From Cystobacter fuscus DSM 2262 (GTDB taxonomy: Bacteria; Myxococcota; Myxococcia; Myxococcales; Myxococcaceae), in assembly GCF_000335475.2 (NCBI RefSeq), contig NZ_ANAH02000012.1, positions 22,479-86,478 on the forward strand: 64,000 nt of DNA, in the 5' to 3' direction. Shown here piece by piece: positions 26,932-39,203 of this stretch; within the stretch, counting starts at the first letter, position 1, and each line of letters opens with the position of its first letter. The position numbers and the translations under genes were made by a program. The notes below the pieces were generated by a model that worked only from the letters and a program-made list of their open reading frames with translations, was not told the DNA's origin and did not search any database.

Positions 26932-28272
26932 ATGGAATGGGTTTTCCTCGGCCTGGCGCTGCTGCTGGTGGTCGCCAACGGCTTCTTCGTGGCGACCGAG
27001 TTCGCCATCGTGAAGATTCGCCCCACGCGCCTGCAGGCGTTGGTGGATGACGGACGGCCGGGGTCGGCCACCGCCATGAAGATGGTGGACAAGCTGGACG
27101 CGTACCTGTCCGCCACGCAGTTCGGCATCACGCTCGCGTCGCTGGGACTGGGCTGGCTCGGGGAACCGGCGTTCGCCCACCTGCTGGAGCCCGTGCTGAC
27201 GCGGGTGGTGCCCGAGGCGGCGGGGCCCACGCTGGCGCACTCGATTTCGGTGGCCGTCGCGTTCGCCATCATCACCTTCCTGCACATCGTGCTCGGGGAG
27301 CTGGCGCCCAAGAGCCTCGCCATCCAGCGCGCCGAGGCGACGACGCTCGCGGTGGCGCTGCCCATGCGCGCCTTCTACTTCGTCTTCTATCCGGCCATCT
27401 GGCTGCTCAACGCGCTGGCCGGCTGGGTGCTCAAGGCGTTCGGCATGCACACCGCGCACGAGTCCCAGGACGCGCACAACGAGGACGAGCTGCGCGTCAT
27501 CCTCCACAGCTCCGCCCAGGCGGGCGCCATCACCACCGCGCGCGCCGAGCTGCTCGAGCGCTCGCTGGAGATGGCGCAGAAGTCGGCGCGCCAGGTGATG
27601 GTGCCGCGCCACCAGGTGAAGTTCCTCGACATGGAGGAGCCCCTGGACAAGTGCGTCGCGGACGCGCGCGCGGCGGGCCACACGTGGCTGCCGGTGTGCC
27701 GCGGCAACATGGACGAGGTGGAGGGGGTGGTGAACGTGAAGGACCTCTTCTTCCTCCTGTCCCGAGGTGAGCTGCGCAGCCTGTCCCAGGTGCAGCGGCC
27801 GGTGCTGTACGTGCCGGAGCACGTGACGCTCGAGCAGCTGCTCAACGAGTTCCGCCGTCGGCGCCGGCAGACGGCCCTCGTCGTGGACGAGCACGGAGGC
27901 ACCTCGGGCCTGGTGACGATCGCGGATGTGGTGGCGGAGATCGTCGGCGACGTGGCCGAGCTGGGGCGGCGCGTGGACGAGGTGCGCTCGCTGCCCGGTG
28001 GGCGCTTCGAGCTGCCCGGCTCCGCGCAGCTGGATGACCTGGAGGACCGGCTGGACGTGTCGTTCAAGCTGGATGACGAGGACGTCGAGGTGACGACGAT
28101 CGCCGGCTACCTCATGGCGAAGCTGGGCCGCATCCCCCTCAAGGGCGACGTGCTCAAGCTGGACATGTGGCGCATCCAGGTGGAGGAGGTCGATGGCCCC
28201 CGCGTGGTGAAGGTGACGGTGGAGCCCCAGGCCAGCCCCAAGCCCCCGGTGACGGCGGCTCCGGAGGCCTGA
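26932..28272 (+). CDS. CNNM/CorC-HlyC-type membrane protein (DUF21-CBS-CorC)
   Basis: A 446-residue inner-membrane protein of the hemolysin-C/CorC family. Residues ~1-190 form the DUF21 transmembrane domain (hydrophobic stretches at ~3-22, ~55-75, ~95-125 and ~140-160) with the family signatures FVATEFAIVK and LASLGLGWLGEP. Two CBS domains follow (~205-330), including VPRHQVKFLD and ALVVDEHGGTSGLVT. The C-terminal CorC_HlyC domain (~345-435) is transporter-associated. Family members are linked to Mg2+/Co2+ efflux or resistance; the name hemolysin is historical. Length is normal. Confidence 0.92.
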   Translation: MEWVFLGLALLLVVANGFFVATEFAIVKIRPTRLQALVDDGRPGSATAMKMVDKLDAYLSATQFGITLASLGLGWLGEPAFAHLLEPVLTRVVPEAAGPTLAHSISVAVAFAIITFLHIVLGELAPKSLAIQRAEATTLAVALPMRAFYFVFYPAIWLLNALAGWVLKAFGMHTAHESQDAHNEDELRVILHSSAQAGAITTARAELLERSLEMAQKSARQVMVPRHQVKFLDMEEPLDKCVADARAAGHTWLPVCRGNMDEVEGVVNVKDLFFLLSRGELRSLSQVQRPVLYVPEHVTLEQLLNEFRRRRRQTALVVDEHGGTSGLVTIADVVAEIVGDVAELGRRVDEVRSLPGGRFELPGSAQLDDLEDRLDVSFKLDDEDVEVTTIAGYLMAKLGRIPLKGDVLKLDMWRIQVEEVDGPRVVKVTVEPQASPKPPVTAAPEA

Positions 28273-28634
28273 AGCCCGGGAGGCGCTCCTCGCGCCACCC
28301 CGACACGCGCTGGCGGCGCCGCCGTGTCAGAGGGGGGTGCTACACCCTCGCGGGACGCTCCCGTGAGGAGCGAGAGGGCGAGCAGGGCCTTGATCGAGGG
28401 ATGCCTCCAGGAAGCGCGGAGGGACGGTAGCGTCTGTTCCCCTTCCCACAACCCCCGGGTTGTCGGGTGGGGACGAGCGCGTCCGCCCACGCGAATGCAT
28501 GGGCTGGGCGGGCGTCATGCTTGATCGGTCGAAAACTTGCGTGCTACTCGTCCAGAATCGCTCCGGAGCCGATTTTTCGGCCTCGGCGCCGTTTCTCGTC
28601 CGTCCGCACCTTCTTCTCGGGAGCCCTTTCCCTC
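28273..28634. other. Intergenic region upstream of smc
   Basis: About 360 bp without a credible gene. A GC hairpin (GACACG 28302-28307 with CGTGTC 28323-28328, enclosing a GCGGCGCCGC palindrome) may end the upstream transcript. The last ~100 bp before smc are locally richer in A/T and probably hold its promoter, though no convincing -35/-10 pair was found. Confidence 0.5.
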
Positions 28635-31600
28635 ATGCGAATCAAGCGCCTGGACATCACCGGCTTCAAGTCGTTCATGGAGCGCAGCGTCTTCTCGTTC
28701 GATGAGGGCGTCACGGGCATCGTCGGCCCCAACGGCTGTGGCAAGTCGAACGTGGTGGACTCCATCCGCTGGGTGATGGGCGAGCAGAGCGCCAAGAACC
28801 TGCGCGGCCGCGGCATGGAGGACGTCATCTTCAACGGCTCGGAGTCCAAGCCGCCCCTGTCCATGGCCGAGGTGTCGCTCACCTTCCACGTGGACGAGAC
28901 GGACACGCTGCCCGCGCACCTGGGCGGCATCCCCGAGGTGACCGTCACCCGCCGGCTCTTCCGCAACGGCGAGTCCGAGTACCTCATCAACAAGACGACC
29001 TGCCGCCTGTTGGACATCACCGAGCTGTTCCTCGGCACCGGCGTGGGCACGCGCGCCTACTCCATCATCGAGCAGGGCCGCGTGGGACTCATCGTCTCCA
29101 GCAAGCCCGAGGACAGGCGCCACCTGATCGAAGAGGCCGCGGGCGTCACCAAGTACAAGTCGCGCCGCAAGGCCGCCGAGCGCAAGCTGGAGGCCACCCA
29201 GGCCAACCTCCTGCGCGTCACCGACATCACCAACGAGCTGGAGCGCCGCCTGGAGAGCCTGTCGCGCCAGGCGAAGAAGGCCGAGAAGTACCGCAAGCTC
29301 AAGACGCGCATGCGCGAGATCGATCTGCACTCGGCCTCGCACCGCTTCCTGGCGCTGCACGCGGAGGCCAAGCAGCTGCAGGAGAAGCTGGGCGGCGTGG
29401 TGGGCGAGGAGCGCGAGGGCCTGGAGAAGATGCGCGAGCAGGAGGCGGCCATCGCCGAGCGCCGCGCGGGGCTCGAGGCGGAGACCCAGGCGTTGCAGAA
29501 GCTGTCGGCCGAGGTGCACGCCCTGGAGAGCGCCGTGCAGCGCGCGGACCAGGACCTGGCCTACTGGCACAAGGATCTCGAGGAGACGAGCGCCCGGGTG
29601 GCCCAGTCCGAGGTGGAACTCCAGGCGCTCAAGGCCCGGCAGGCCGAAGTGTCCGAGACCATGAGCTCGCGCGAGGCGGAGCTCAGCAACATCGCCGGCT
29701 CGTGGAAGGAGGACGAGGTGGCCATGCGCGTGGCGCAGGAGGAGCTGCGCCGGGCGGGCCAGTTGCAGGCGGAGATTGGCCTGCGGCTGGAGCAGGAGCG
29801 CGCCGCGCTCGTCACCGTGGCCAGCCGCCTGGCCAACCACGAGAGCAACCTCGTCAACCTCGCCCGCCAGAAGGCGGACCTGGAGGCCCGCCGCGCGCGC
29901 AGTCGCGCCGAGGCGGACGGCTTGCGCGAGCAGGAGAAGCAGCTCGAGGACGCGCGCCAGTCGGTGGCCCGCCAGGTGGAGGATCGCCGCCACCTGTCGA
30001 TCGAGATCGCCGAGCGCAGGGGCCAGGAGGAGGAGGCGCTGCGCCGCACCCGCCAGGCGTTCACGGAGAACGAGGTGCAGGTCATCGGCCTGCGCGAGGA
30101 GCTGAGCGACAAGCGCACCCGGCTCGCCTCGCTGGAGGCGCTGCAGAAGGACTACGAGGGCTTCGACAAGGGCGTGCGCGCGGTGATGGTGCGCGCGGGC
30201 GAGGAGGCGCGCACCCAGGGCATCTTCGGCCTGGTGGCGGACGTGCTCTCCACCACGCCGCGCTACGAGCGCGCGGTGGAGGCGGTGCTCGGCGAGCGGC
30301 TGCAGCACGTCGTCGTGGAGAGCCGCGCCAAGGGCGTGGAGTTGGTGGAGTACCTCAAGGACGCCGCCGAGGGCCGGGGCAGCTTCCTGCCCGTGCCTCC
30401 CCCCGAGCGGCTCCCCCCCGAAATCCAACCGGACCGCTCCCGCCCGGGCGTGCTCGCGCGCGCCCTGGACGAGGTGACGTGTGAGCCGGCGCTCTTGCCC
30501 GTGGTGCGGCTGCTGCTCGGGGACGTGATCATCGTGGAGGATCTGGCGAGCGCGCGCTCCTACGCGGAGGCCGAGCGCGAGGCGTGCACGCTCGTCACCC
30601 TGGACGGCGAGGTGTTCCGCTCGGACGGCACCATCACCGGCGGTGAGCGCGAGGGCGCCGCGGTGGGGGCCCTGCAGAAGAAGCGGGAGATCGCCGAGCT
30701 GGCCATCGAGGTGGCCCGGGTGGAGGAGCGCTACAACGAGATCCTCACCCGGCACTACACCCTGCAGAAGCAGATGGGGGACACGGAGGACGTGCTCAAG
30801 GGGCTCTCGCGCAACCAGCACGCCGAGGAGCTGAGCCTGGCCAGCCAGGAGAAGGATCTCCACAAGGCGAGCGAGGACCTGGCGCGGGTGCGCGATCGGA
30901 TCCGCGCCGTGGACGCCGAGGAGACCCAGCTCGCGCACATGTACGAGGGCCTGGCGCACGAGGAGGAGAACAGCCGGGGCGAGGTGGCGCACGGCCAGAC
31001 GGACCGCGAGGCGCGCGAGGAGCGCGTGAAGCAACTGCTGGGCGAGCTGGAGTCGCTCAAGCAGCGCGCGGACGCGGCCACCGGACAGCTCACCAGCCTC
31101 AAGGTGAAGGTGGCCGCGGGCGGCGAGCGTGGCGAGGCGGCTCGCAAGGAGTTGGAGAGCCTGCTCGCCCAGCGCGAGGAGATGGCCAGCCGGGTGCGCA
31201 AGCTGGAGTCCACGGTGCGTGAGGGCGCCTCGCGCGTGGAGGACTTCAACCGCCGCATCGGCGAGACGCAAGCCCTGCGCGCCGAGAAGGCCGAGGCGCT
31301 GCGCGGCGCCACCGAGGGGCTGGAGGGGCGGCGCGCGGCCCATACCGCGGCCACCGGCGAGGTGCGTGACCAGGAGGCGGCGCTGCGCGAGCTGCGCACG
31401 AAGCTGGATGGGCTCACCCAGGGCCTGTCGCAGATGACGTTGCGCGAGCGGGAGATCTCCCTGGAGCTGGAGCACCTGGTGTCGGGGGTGCGCGAGCGCC
31501 ACGCGGTGGAGCTGCCCGACGAGGTGCACAACTACCACCTGCTGCCCTCGCTGAGCGAGGAGGCGGAGCAGGAGCTCAAGGAGCTGCGCGCCCAGGTGGA

Positions 31601-32234
31601 GAAGATGGGGGAGATCAACCTCACCGCCATCGACGAGCACGAGGAGCTCACCCAGCGCTCGGCGTTCCTGCTCGCGCAGAAGAAGGACCTGAGCGAGTCG
31701 ATGGAGAAGCTGCAGGAGGCCATCCGGCGCATCGACGCGTCGAGCCGGGAGCGCTTCAAGCAGACGTTCGACATCGTCAACGAGAAGTTCCAGGCCATCT
31801 TCCCGCGGTTGTTCGGCGGAGGCCGGGCGAGCCTGGTGCTCACTCAGGAAGGGCAGGGGACGGAGCCCGGCGTGGAGATCGTCGCCCAGCCGCCCGGCAA
31901 GAAGCTGCAGAGCATGAACCTGCTGTCCGGCGGCGAGAAGGCGCTCACGGCCGTGGCGCTCATCTTCGCCATCTTCCTCATCAAACCCACGCCCTTCTGC
32001 CTCCTGGACGAGGTCGACGCCCCGTTGGATGAGGGCAACGTGGGCCGCTACAACGACATGGTGAAGGAGATGAGCAAGCAGTCGCAGTTCATCCTCATCA
32101 CCCACAACAAGCGCACCATGGAAGTGGCCGACACCCTCTACGGCGTCACCATGGAGGAGCCCGGCATCTCCAAGCTGGTGAGCGTGCGGCTGCGCGAGGC
32201 CACCGCGGCCAACGACAACACCAGCGTGGCCTGA
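28635..32234 (+). CDS. smc: Chromosome segregation protein SMC
   Basis: A 1199-residue SMC ATPase. The N-terminal head has MRIKRLDITGFKSF and Walker A (GPNGCGKSN) at ~32-40, with the Q-loop region WVMGEQSAKNLRG. Two long coiled coils (~170-505 and ~670-1010) flank the hinge at ~520-660, which contains the glycine-rich SDGTITGGEREG stretch. The C-terminal head has the signature LLSGGEKALTA, then Walker B LLDEVDAPLDE. ATG 28635 is used; an upstream in-frame extension lacks family similarity. SMC with ScpAB compacts and segregates chromosomes. No scpA or scpB lies adjacent. Confidence 0.97.
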   Translation: MRIKRLDITGFKSFMERSVFSFDEGVTGIVGPNGCGKSNVVDSIRWVMGEQSAKNLRGRGMEDVIFNGSESKPPLSMAEVSLTFHVDETDTLPAHLGGIPEVTVTRRLFRNGESEYLINKTTCRLLDITELFLGTGVGTRAYSIIEQGRVGLIVSSKPEDRRHLIEEAAGVTKYKSRRKAAERKLEATQANLLRVTDITNELERRLESLSRQAKKAEKYRKLKTRMREIDLHSASHRFLALHAEAKQLQEKLGGVVGEEREGLEKMREQEAAIAERRAGLEAETQALQKLSAEVHALESAVQRADQDLAYWHKDLEETSARVAQSEVELQALKARQAEVSETMSSREAELSNIAGSWKEDEVAMRVAQEELRRAGQLQAEIGLRLEQERAALVTVASRLANHESNLVNLARQKADLEARRARSRAEADGLREQEKQLEDARQSVARQVEDRRHLSIEIAERRGQEEEALRRTRQAFTENEVQVIGLREELSDKRTRLASLEALQKDYEGFDKGVRAVMVRAGEEARTQGIFGLVADVLSTTPRYERAVEAVLGERLQHVVVESRAKGVELVEYLKDAAEGRGSFLPVPPPERLPPEIQPDRSRPGVLARALDEVTCEPALLPVVRLLLGDVIIVEDLASARSYAEAEREACTLVTLDGEVFRSDGTITGGEREGAAVGALQKKREIAELAIEVARVEERYNEILTRHYTLQKQMGDTEDVLKGLSRNQHAEELSLASQEKDLHKASEDLARVRDRIRAVDAEETQLAHMYEGLAHEEENSRGEVAHGQTDREAREERVKQLLGELESLKQRADAATGQLTSLKVKVAAGGERGEAARKELESLLAQREEMASRVRKLESTVREGASRVEDFNRRIGETQALRAEKAEALRGATEGLEGRRAAHTAATGEVRDQEAALRELRTKLDGLTQGLSQMTLREREISLELEHLVSGVRERHAVELPDEVHNYHLLPSLSEEAEQELKELRAQVEKMGEINLTAIDEHEELTQRSAFLLAQKKDLSESMEKLQEAIRRIDASSRERFKQTFDIVNEKFQAIFPRLFGGGRASLVLTQEGQGTEPGVEIVAQPPGKKLQSMNLLSGGEKALTAVALIFAIFLIKPTPFCLLDEVDAPLDEGNVGRYNDMVKEMSKQSQFILITHNKRTMEVADTLYGVTMEEPGISKLVSVRLREATAANDNTSVA

Positions 32235-32262
32235 GCCCCCGCCGCGCTCCCGCGGAAGTGAA

Positions 32263-32300
32263 GAAGGCGCGGCTCCTGGGGTTCCAGGGGCCGCGCCTTC
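32263..32300. terminator. Bidirectional hairpin terminator between smc and a convergent gene
   Basis: Perfect 11-bp arms GAAGGCGCGGC (32263-32273) and GCCGCGCCTTC (32290-32300), with an inner CCTGG/CCAGG stem. It lies midway between two converging stop codons. Confidence 0.7.
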
Positions 32301-32337
32301 GGTGTTTCAGGGCCTCGGGTGCTTCAGGCGTCGGGGG

Positions 32338-33558
32338 CTACTTCTTCTTGGCGTCCTTCTTGGGCGCGGCTTCCCGGGTCTCCTTGGGGCAGGCGCCCTG
32401 GTCGGCCTCGAGGCGCTTCTTGGCGTTGTCCAGGTCCTGCTGGGTGTTGTTGATGACCTCCTGGGCCTTGGGCTCCAGGTCGGCCCAGGACGCGTCCTTG
32501 GCCTTGAGCTCCTGGGCGAGCCCCAGGGTGCTCTGGTCCACCTTGAGCTGGGCGTCGATGGCGTTCACCCACGCCTGGGAGGCGTCGACGAGCACCTTGC
32601 ACTTGCTCTTGAGCTCGTCCACCAGCTTCCAGTCCTTGCTCTTCTGGTACTGGGCGACGACGGCGTCATAGACCTCGGCGGCGTTGGCGCGGTGGCCGAA
32701 GGCGATGGCCGCGTCGGCCGAGCGCTGGTTGCGCACCAGATCCAACTGGAAGAAGCGCATCTCGGGCTGGAGATCCGCGGCGGGCTCGGTGGCGCGCGAG
32801 TTGAAGTGGACGAAGCGGTAGGGGAACTTCAGCTCGTCCACGTCCAGCTTCGCCGGCACCGCCGCCAGCTTGCCCTTGAGGCACGCGGCGAGCTGCTCGC
32901 CCTCGGGGGTTCCCACCGTGTCGAAGGTGATGTCGGCCGCGGTCGTCGCGGCCTTCTTCAGGGTGATGTTGGCGCGCAGCGTGGGCGGCGCCACGGTGGT
33001 GAAGCCCGCGTAGCAGTCACACCACTGGGGCTGGGCGAGCCGCACGGCGCCCGAGTAGTCCGAGCCCGGGTTGGTGCCGAACTTCACGCTGGCGCTGTTG
33101 CCGCGCTCGTGCACGAAGACGCTCTCTGACTCCACCGGCTGCGCGCCCTTGGCCAGGGCGGTGAGCGGCACGAGCGTGTCCACCGTCTTCTGCACGCACG
33201 CGGTGCCCTCGGGGGTGAGGTTCTCGCCAGAGACGGCGTGCGTGCCGCCCTGATCGTTCACGGTCGTCTTCACGACGACGCGCGTGGTCTCCGCGTCGCC
33301 GCGGGACTTGGGATCCACCAGGCACTCCATCACCTGGGGACGGGCGAAGAGCAGGCCGCCCACGAGGCCGCCCTGGTTGGCGGGCTGGGGCAGGGCGGGC
33401 AGCTGCGTCTGGCACACCGACACGTCGAAGGGCGGCTGGTTGCTGATGCGCATCCGCTCTTCTTTCGTGGTGGGGCCCTGGGTCTGGGCCTGCTGCGTGC
33501 TGGCACAGCCCGCGGCCGCCGAAGCGAGGAGGGAGGCGATGGCGATACGACGTATCAT
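32338..33558 (-). CDS. Lipoprotein of unknown function
   Basis: A 406-residue lipoprotein with signal MIRRIAIASLLASAAAGC (lipobox AAGC), followed by a short Gln/Thr-rich linker. Residues ~35-270 are a globular region with paired cysteines (VCQTQLPALP and WCDCYAG) and beta-like spacing. Residues ~290-400 are charged and helical, probably coiled coil, ending in a Lys-rich tail (APKKDAKKK). No catalytic motif is recognised. ATG 33558 is chosen because it begins directly at the signal. It lies 37 nt after the FHA-AAA+ regulator on the same strand, so it may be its first target or operon partner. Confidence 0.7.
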   Translation of the reverse strand: MIRRIAIASLLASAAAGCASTQQAQTQGPTTKEERMRISNQPPFDVSVCQTQLPALPQPANQGGLVGGLLFARPQVMECLVDPKSRGDAETTRVVVKTTVNDQGGTHAVSGENLTPEGTACVQKTVDTLVPLTALAKGAQPVESESVFVHERGNSASVKFGTNPGSDYSGAVRLAQPQWCDCYAGFTTVAPPTLRANITLKKAATTAADITFDTVGTPEGEQLAACLKGKLAAVPAKLDVDELKFPYRFVHFNSRATEPAADLQPEMRFFQLDLVRNQRSADAAIAFGHRANAAEVYDAVVAQYQKSKDWKLVDELKSKCKVLVDASQAWVNAIDAQLKVDQSTLGLAQELKAKDASWADLEPKAQEVINNTQQDLDNAKKRLEADQGACPKETREAAPKKDAKKK

Positions 33559-33595
33559 GTGGAGGTTCTCCGTTGGGGTCAGGACAACGGAGGCG

Positions 33596-34975
<1,380 letters not shown>

Positions 34976-35183
34976 GGGCGTGGTCCCTCCATTCCGCGCG
35001 GCGAGCAGGAGGCTCCGCCAGCTTCACGGAAGTTCCTGTTTACGAGGGCTTCCCGAAGGGAGCAAGCGTTTGTCTCGCGCTCCGGACCGTCCACGAGGAA
35101 TCAAGTCCTCCGGGAGATTTCCAACCGGAGCGGGATCCGGGGCGGACACGGGACAGGCCCCTGGGGAGAGCCCAACACGCACG

Positions 35184-35215
35184 ACGGCCCGGACACGACG
35201 GGGTGCCCGGGCCGT
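35184..35215 (-). terminator. Hairpin after the 134-residue protein gene
   Basis: 9-bp stem ACGGCCCGG (35184-35192) with CCGGGCCGT (35207-35215), 14-nt loop, about 20 nt past the stop codon of the minus-strand gene. No U-tract. Confidence 0.5.
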
Positions 35216-35235
35216 TCGCCGCCGAGTGGAAGCCG

Positions 35236-35640
35236 CTAGTACTTGGCGGGCGAGTCACTGGCCGGGAACGACTCCTTGGATTGCTCGTCCACGATGTCGT
35301 CCTGCGCCTGCCCACCCGACTTCATCTGGGCGTTGGTGGGAGCGCCGGTGCCCTTGCGCAGGTGCTCGGCATCCACCACCAGCTTCTTGCCGGGCTGCAC
35401 GCGGGCCTCACGTGGCGCCTCGTTGCGTGCCATCCGGGCCCCGAGCAGGTTCTTGGCGCGCTCGGCCAGGTCCTTCTGGGACTCCTGGTAGTCGCGCAGG
35501 AACTCGACCACTTCCCGGTCCCCCTGTTGCTCGGCGTCCTGGATGTACTGGTCCACGTCCGACGCCGCCTGGAGCCGTTGGTAGATCACGCCGATGACGT
35601 CGTCCTTGATGCCCGGGGACTTTCCACCTGTCTTGGCCAT
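35236..35640 (-). CDS. Conserved small protein with ESFPASD tail
   Basis: A 134-residue soluble protein of unknown function. The N-terminal ~70 residues look helical (VIGVIYQRLQAASDVDQYIQ..., at ~16-35) and may be a four-helix segment. The C-terminus ends in DEQSKESFPASDSPAKY, a short motif found at the C-termini of many otherwise unrelated small proteobacterial proteins, often written ExxFPASDxP. No signal peptide. It stands between a possible terminator and grxC on the same strand. Confidence 0.7.
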   Translation of the reverse strand: MAKTGGKSPGIKDDVIGVIYQRLQAASDVDQYIQDAEQQGDREVVEFLRDYQESQKDLAERAKNLLGARMARNEAPREARVQPGKKLVVDAEHLRKGTGAPTNAQMKSGGQAQDDIVDEQSKESFPASDSPAKY

Positions 35641-35750
35641 CGTCCACCTCCCCTGTGTGAGAACCCTGAGTGGGAAATCGCTCGGGGTAACCTGCTCATG
35701 GGGGAGGCGAGATGCTTGCCGGGGGCGGGGCTCGCCCGCCCGCTCGCCAC

Positions 35751-36008
35751 TCAGGCCTGGAGCATGGGCTCCAGCTTGCCGTCCCGGTCCAGTTGGGCCA
35801 GGTCGGTGTAGCCCCCGACGTGGGTGCTGCCGATGAAGATCTGCGGCACCGTGCGCTGGCCGCCGCTCATCTCCACCAGCTTCGAGCGCATCTCGTCGTC
35901 ACTCGTCACGTCCACTTCCTCGTAGGCGACGCCCTTGCGCTTGAGGAGATCCTTCGCCCGGACGCAGTAGCCACAATAGGTGGTGGTGTAGATCTTCACG
36001 GGTTGCAC
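35751..36008 (-). CDS. grxC: Glutaredoxin 3
   Basis: An 85-residue glutaredoxin. The active site CGYC is at residues 12-15 in TTTYCGYCVRAK. The cis-proline segment TVPQIFIG and the GGYTDL glutathione-binding stretch are both present. It reduces disulfides and glutathione mixed disulfides in the cytoplasm. Length fits the GrxC subgroup. It is downstream of groEL on the same strand, separated by a strong hairpin, so it is probably transcribed from its own promoter. Confidence 0.94.
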   Translation of the reverse strand: MQPVKIYTTTYCGYCVRAKDLLKRKGVAYEEVDVTSDDEMRSKLVEMSGGQRTVPQIFIGSTHVGGYTDLAQLDRDGKLEPMLQA

Positions 36009-36100
36009 GTGTGTCCTCCTGGTTGTCTATGGGCTGAAATTAATCGCGAGCCGGGTGCCGTGCCATCCAGGCGTGCGGTCTGACGGACCCCGCAAAGCCA

Positions 36101-36135
36101 ACGGCCCCTGGCTCCACGAGGGAACCAGGGGCCGT
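36101..36135 (-). terminator. groESL terminator hairpin
   Basis: 11-bp perfect arms ACGGCCCCTGG (36101-36111) and CCAGGGGCCGT (36125-36135), extended inward by CTCC/GGAA pairing. It lies ~55 nt past the groEL stop. Confidence 0.65.
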
Positions 36136-36189
36136 GGCGGGGAGGCCCGGAGCGCGGGGATGCCGCGCCCACGGATCCGCGGGAGGGAA

Positions 36190-38177
<1,988 letters not shown>

Positions 38178-38256
38178 GGTCGGTCTCCTCGAAAGGGGGA
38201 CGAGCCGGGGATACGGCGCGCCCACGGGGTTGATGAAGGGCCTCTGGCCCAGGCGA

Positions 38257-38283
38257 TTAGCACTCACACCTCGCGAGTGCCAA
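38257..38283 (-). promoter_or_regulatory. CIRCE operator (HrcA binding site)
   Basis: TTAGCACTC-N9-GAGTGCCAA matches the CIRCE consensus TTAGCACTC-N9-GAGTGCTAA with one mismatch (C for T). It sits just downstream of the predicted -10 box of groESL, where HrcA binding would block initiation at normal temperature. Confidence 0.95.
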
Positions 38284-38299
38284 CCGCCAAGCGCGCGGG

Positions 38300-38327
38300 A
38301 TAATAACCAGGGGACTCGACCCGTCAA
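38300..38327 (-). promoter_or_regulatory. groESL sigma-70-type promoter
   Basis: On the minus strand, TTGACG (38327-38322) is followed after 16 bp by TATTAT (38305-38300). This is a strong vegetative-type promoter directly upstream of CIRCE. Confidence 0.8.
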
Positions 38328-38581
38328 GCGCGCCCGGACACGCGCCAGGAAAGGTGGCAACCGCCCGGGATGACTCGGTTTTCCCGGGATTGTCCACCAG
38401 TGGATTTCCGGCACCACGGGCCACTGTCCCCGGTGACTTTCTGGCAGTCGACAGGGGGGAGTGCCAACGTAAGCCCTTGGAATGATTGAATGCCGCTTTG
38501 CGGCATTGCGGGCTCATTGGTATTCTGACCTGTACATCCCCCGCCGCGATTTCCGGGGGAAGGAAGGGAGGTCGAGCGTCC

Positions 38582-39175
38582 ATGAGTCAACTGGTCACGT
38601 CCCCGTCATTGAAGGAATTCTTCAAGACGCTCCTGGAAGAGGTCATCCGGCGCCAACGGGTCGCGGTCGCGGAGACGACCGAGTTCTACCTGGTGAACCT
38701 GCTGGCGGAGTTCGCTTCGTCCGACAAGCTCTTCAGCAAGGGAGAGGACGGGCGCTCGGAGCAGGAGCCGCTGGCGGTGCTGTATCACCGCTCGCTCCAG
38801 CAGCAGCGCGACGAGCGCATCCGGACCCTGCGGCGGCTGGGGGACGTGTCGCTCTATCAGGCGGGCTTCTTCTCGGGCGCGCTGCGCGAGGGGCCCGTGG
38901 GGCCGGACTACTACATCCAGATGGGCGGAGCGGCGTACGGGCAGCTGGCCGATCTGGCCCCGGCCGCGGGCTTCGCCGCCGTGTACCGCGAGCTGAGCGC
39001 CCGCTTCCGCGCGCTCGTCGAGGTGCTCGGGGAGATCGCGGCGCGGGGGCTGGTGAGCAATGGCCCCGCGGGCGCCCTCAAGGTGTACGAGAGCTGGGTG
39101 CGCACCGGGGATGACCGGCTGGAGCGCGTCCTGGTCGACGCGGGCCTGGTGTGCCCCAAGGGGATGCCCAACTGA
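38582..39175 (+). CDS. Conserved protein of unknown function (first of a pair)
   Basis: A 197-residue, mainly helical cytoplasmic protein with no signal or membrane segment. It starts MSQLVTSPSLKEFFKTLLEEV and has a Tyr/Gly-rich middle (GPDYYIQMGGAAYGQLADL). No known domain or catalytic motif is recognised. ATG 38582 has GAAGGAAGGGAGG upstream. A second unknown gene begins 16-28 nt after its stop on the same strand, suggesting cotranscription. It lies divergently from groESL with ~300 bp between. Confidence 0.75.
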   Translation: MSQLVTSPSLKEFFKTLLEEVIRRQRVAVAETTEFYLVNLLAEFASSDKLFSKGEDGRSEQEPLAVLYHRSLQQQRDERIRTLRRLGDVSLYQAGFFSGALREGPVGPDYYIQMGGAAYGQLADLAPAAGFAAVYRELSARFRALVEVLGEIAARGLVSNGPAGALKVYESWVRTGDDRLERVLVDAGLVCPKGMPN

Positions 39176-39203
39176 GCCCGGGGGTCGGCGAGTGATCGAC
39201 CGA

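Noticed and set aside
28515..32105. A ~1196-codon open frame antisense to smc
   Set aside because: Typical high-GC antisense shadow of a well-identified SMC gene; composition is His/Leu/Arg repeats without motifs.
38460..38475. A second GAGTGCCAA half-site near 38459-38467
   Set aside because: No matching TTAGCACTC arm at the required 9-bp spacing, so it is not a second CIRCE.
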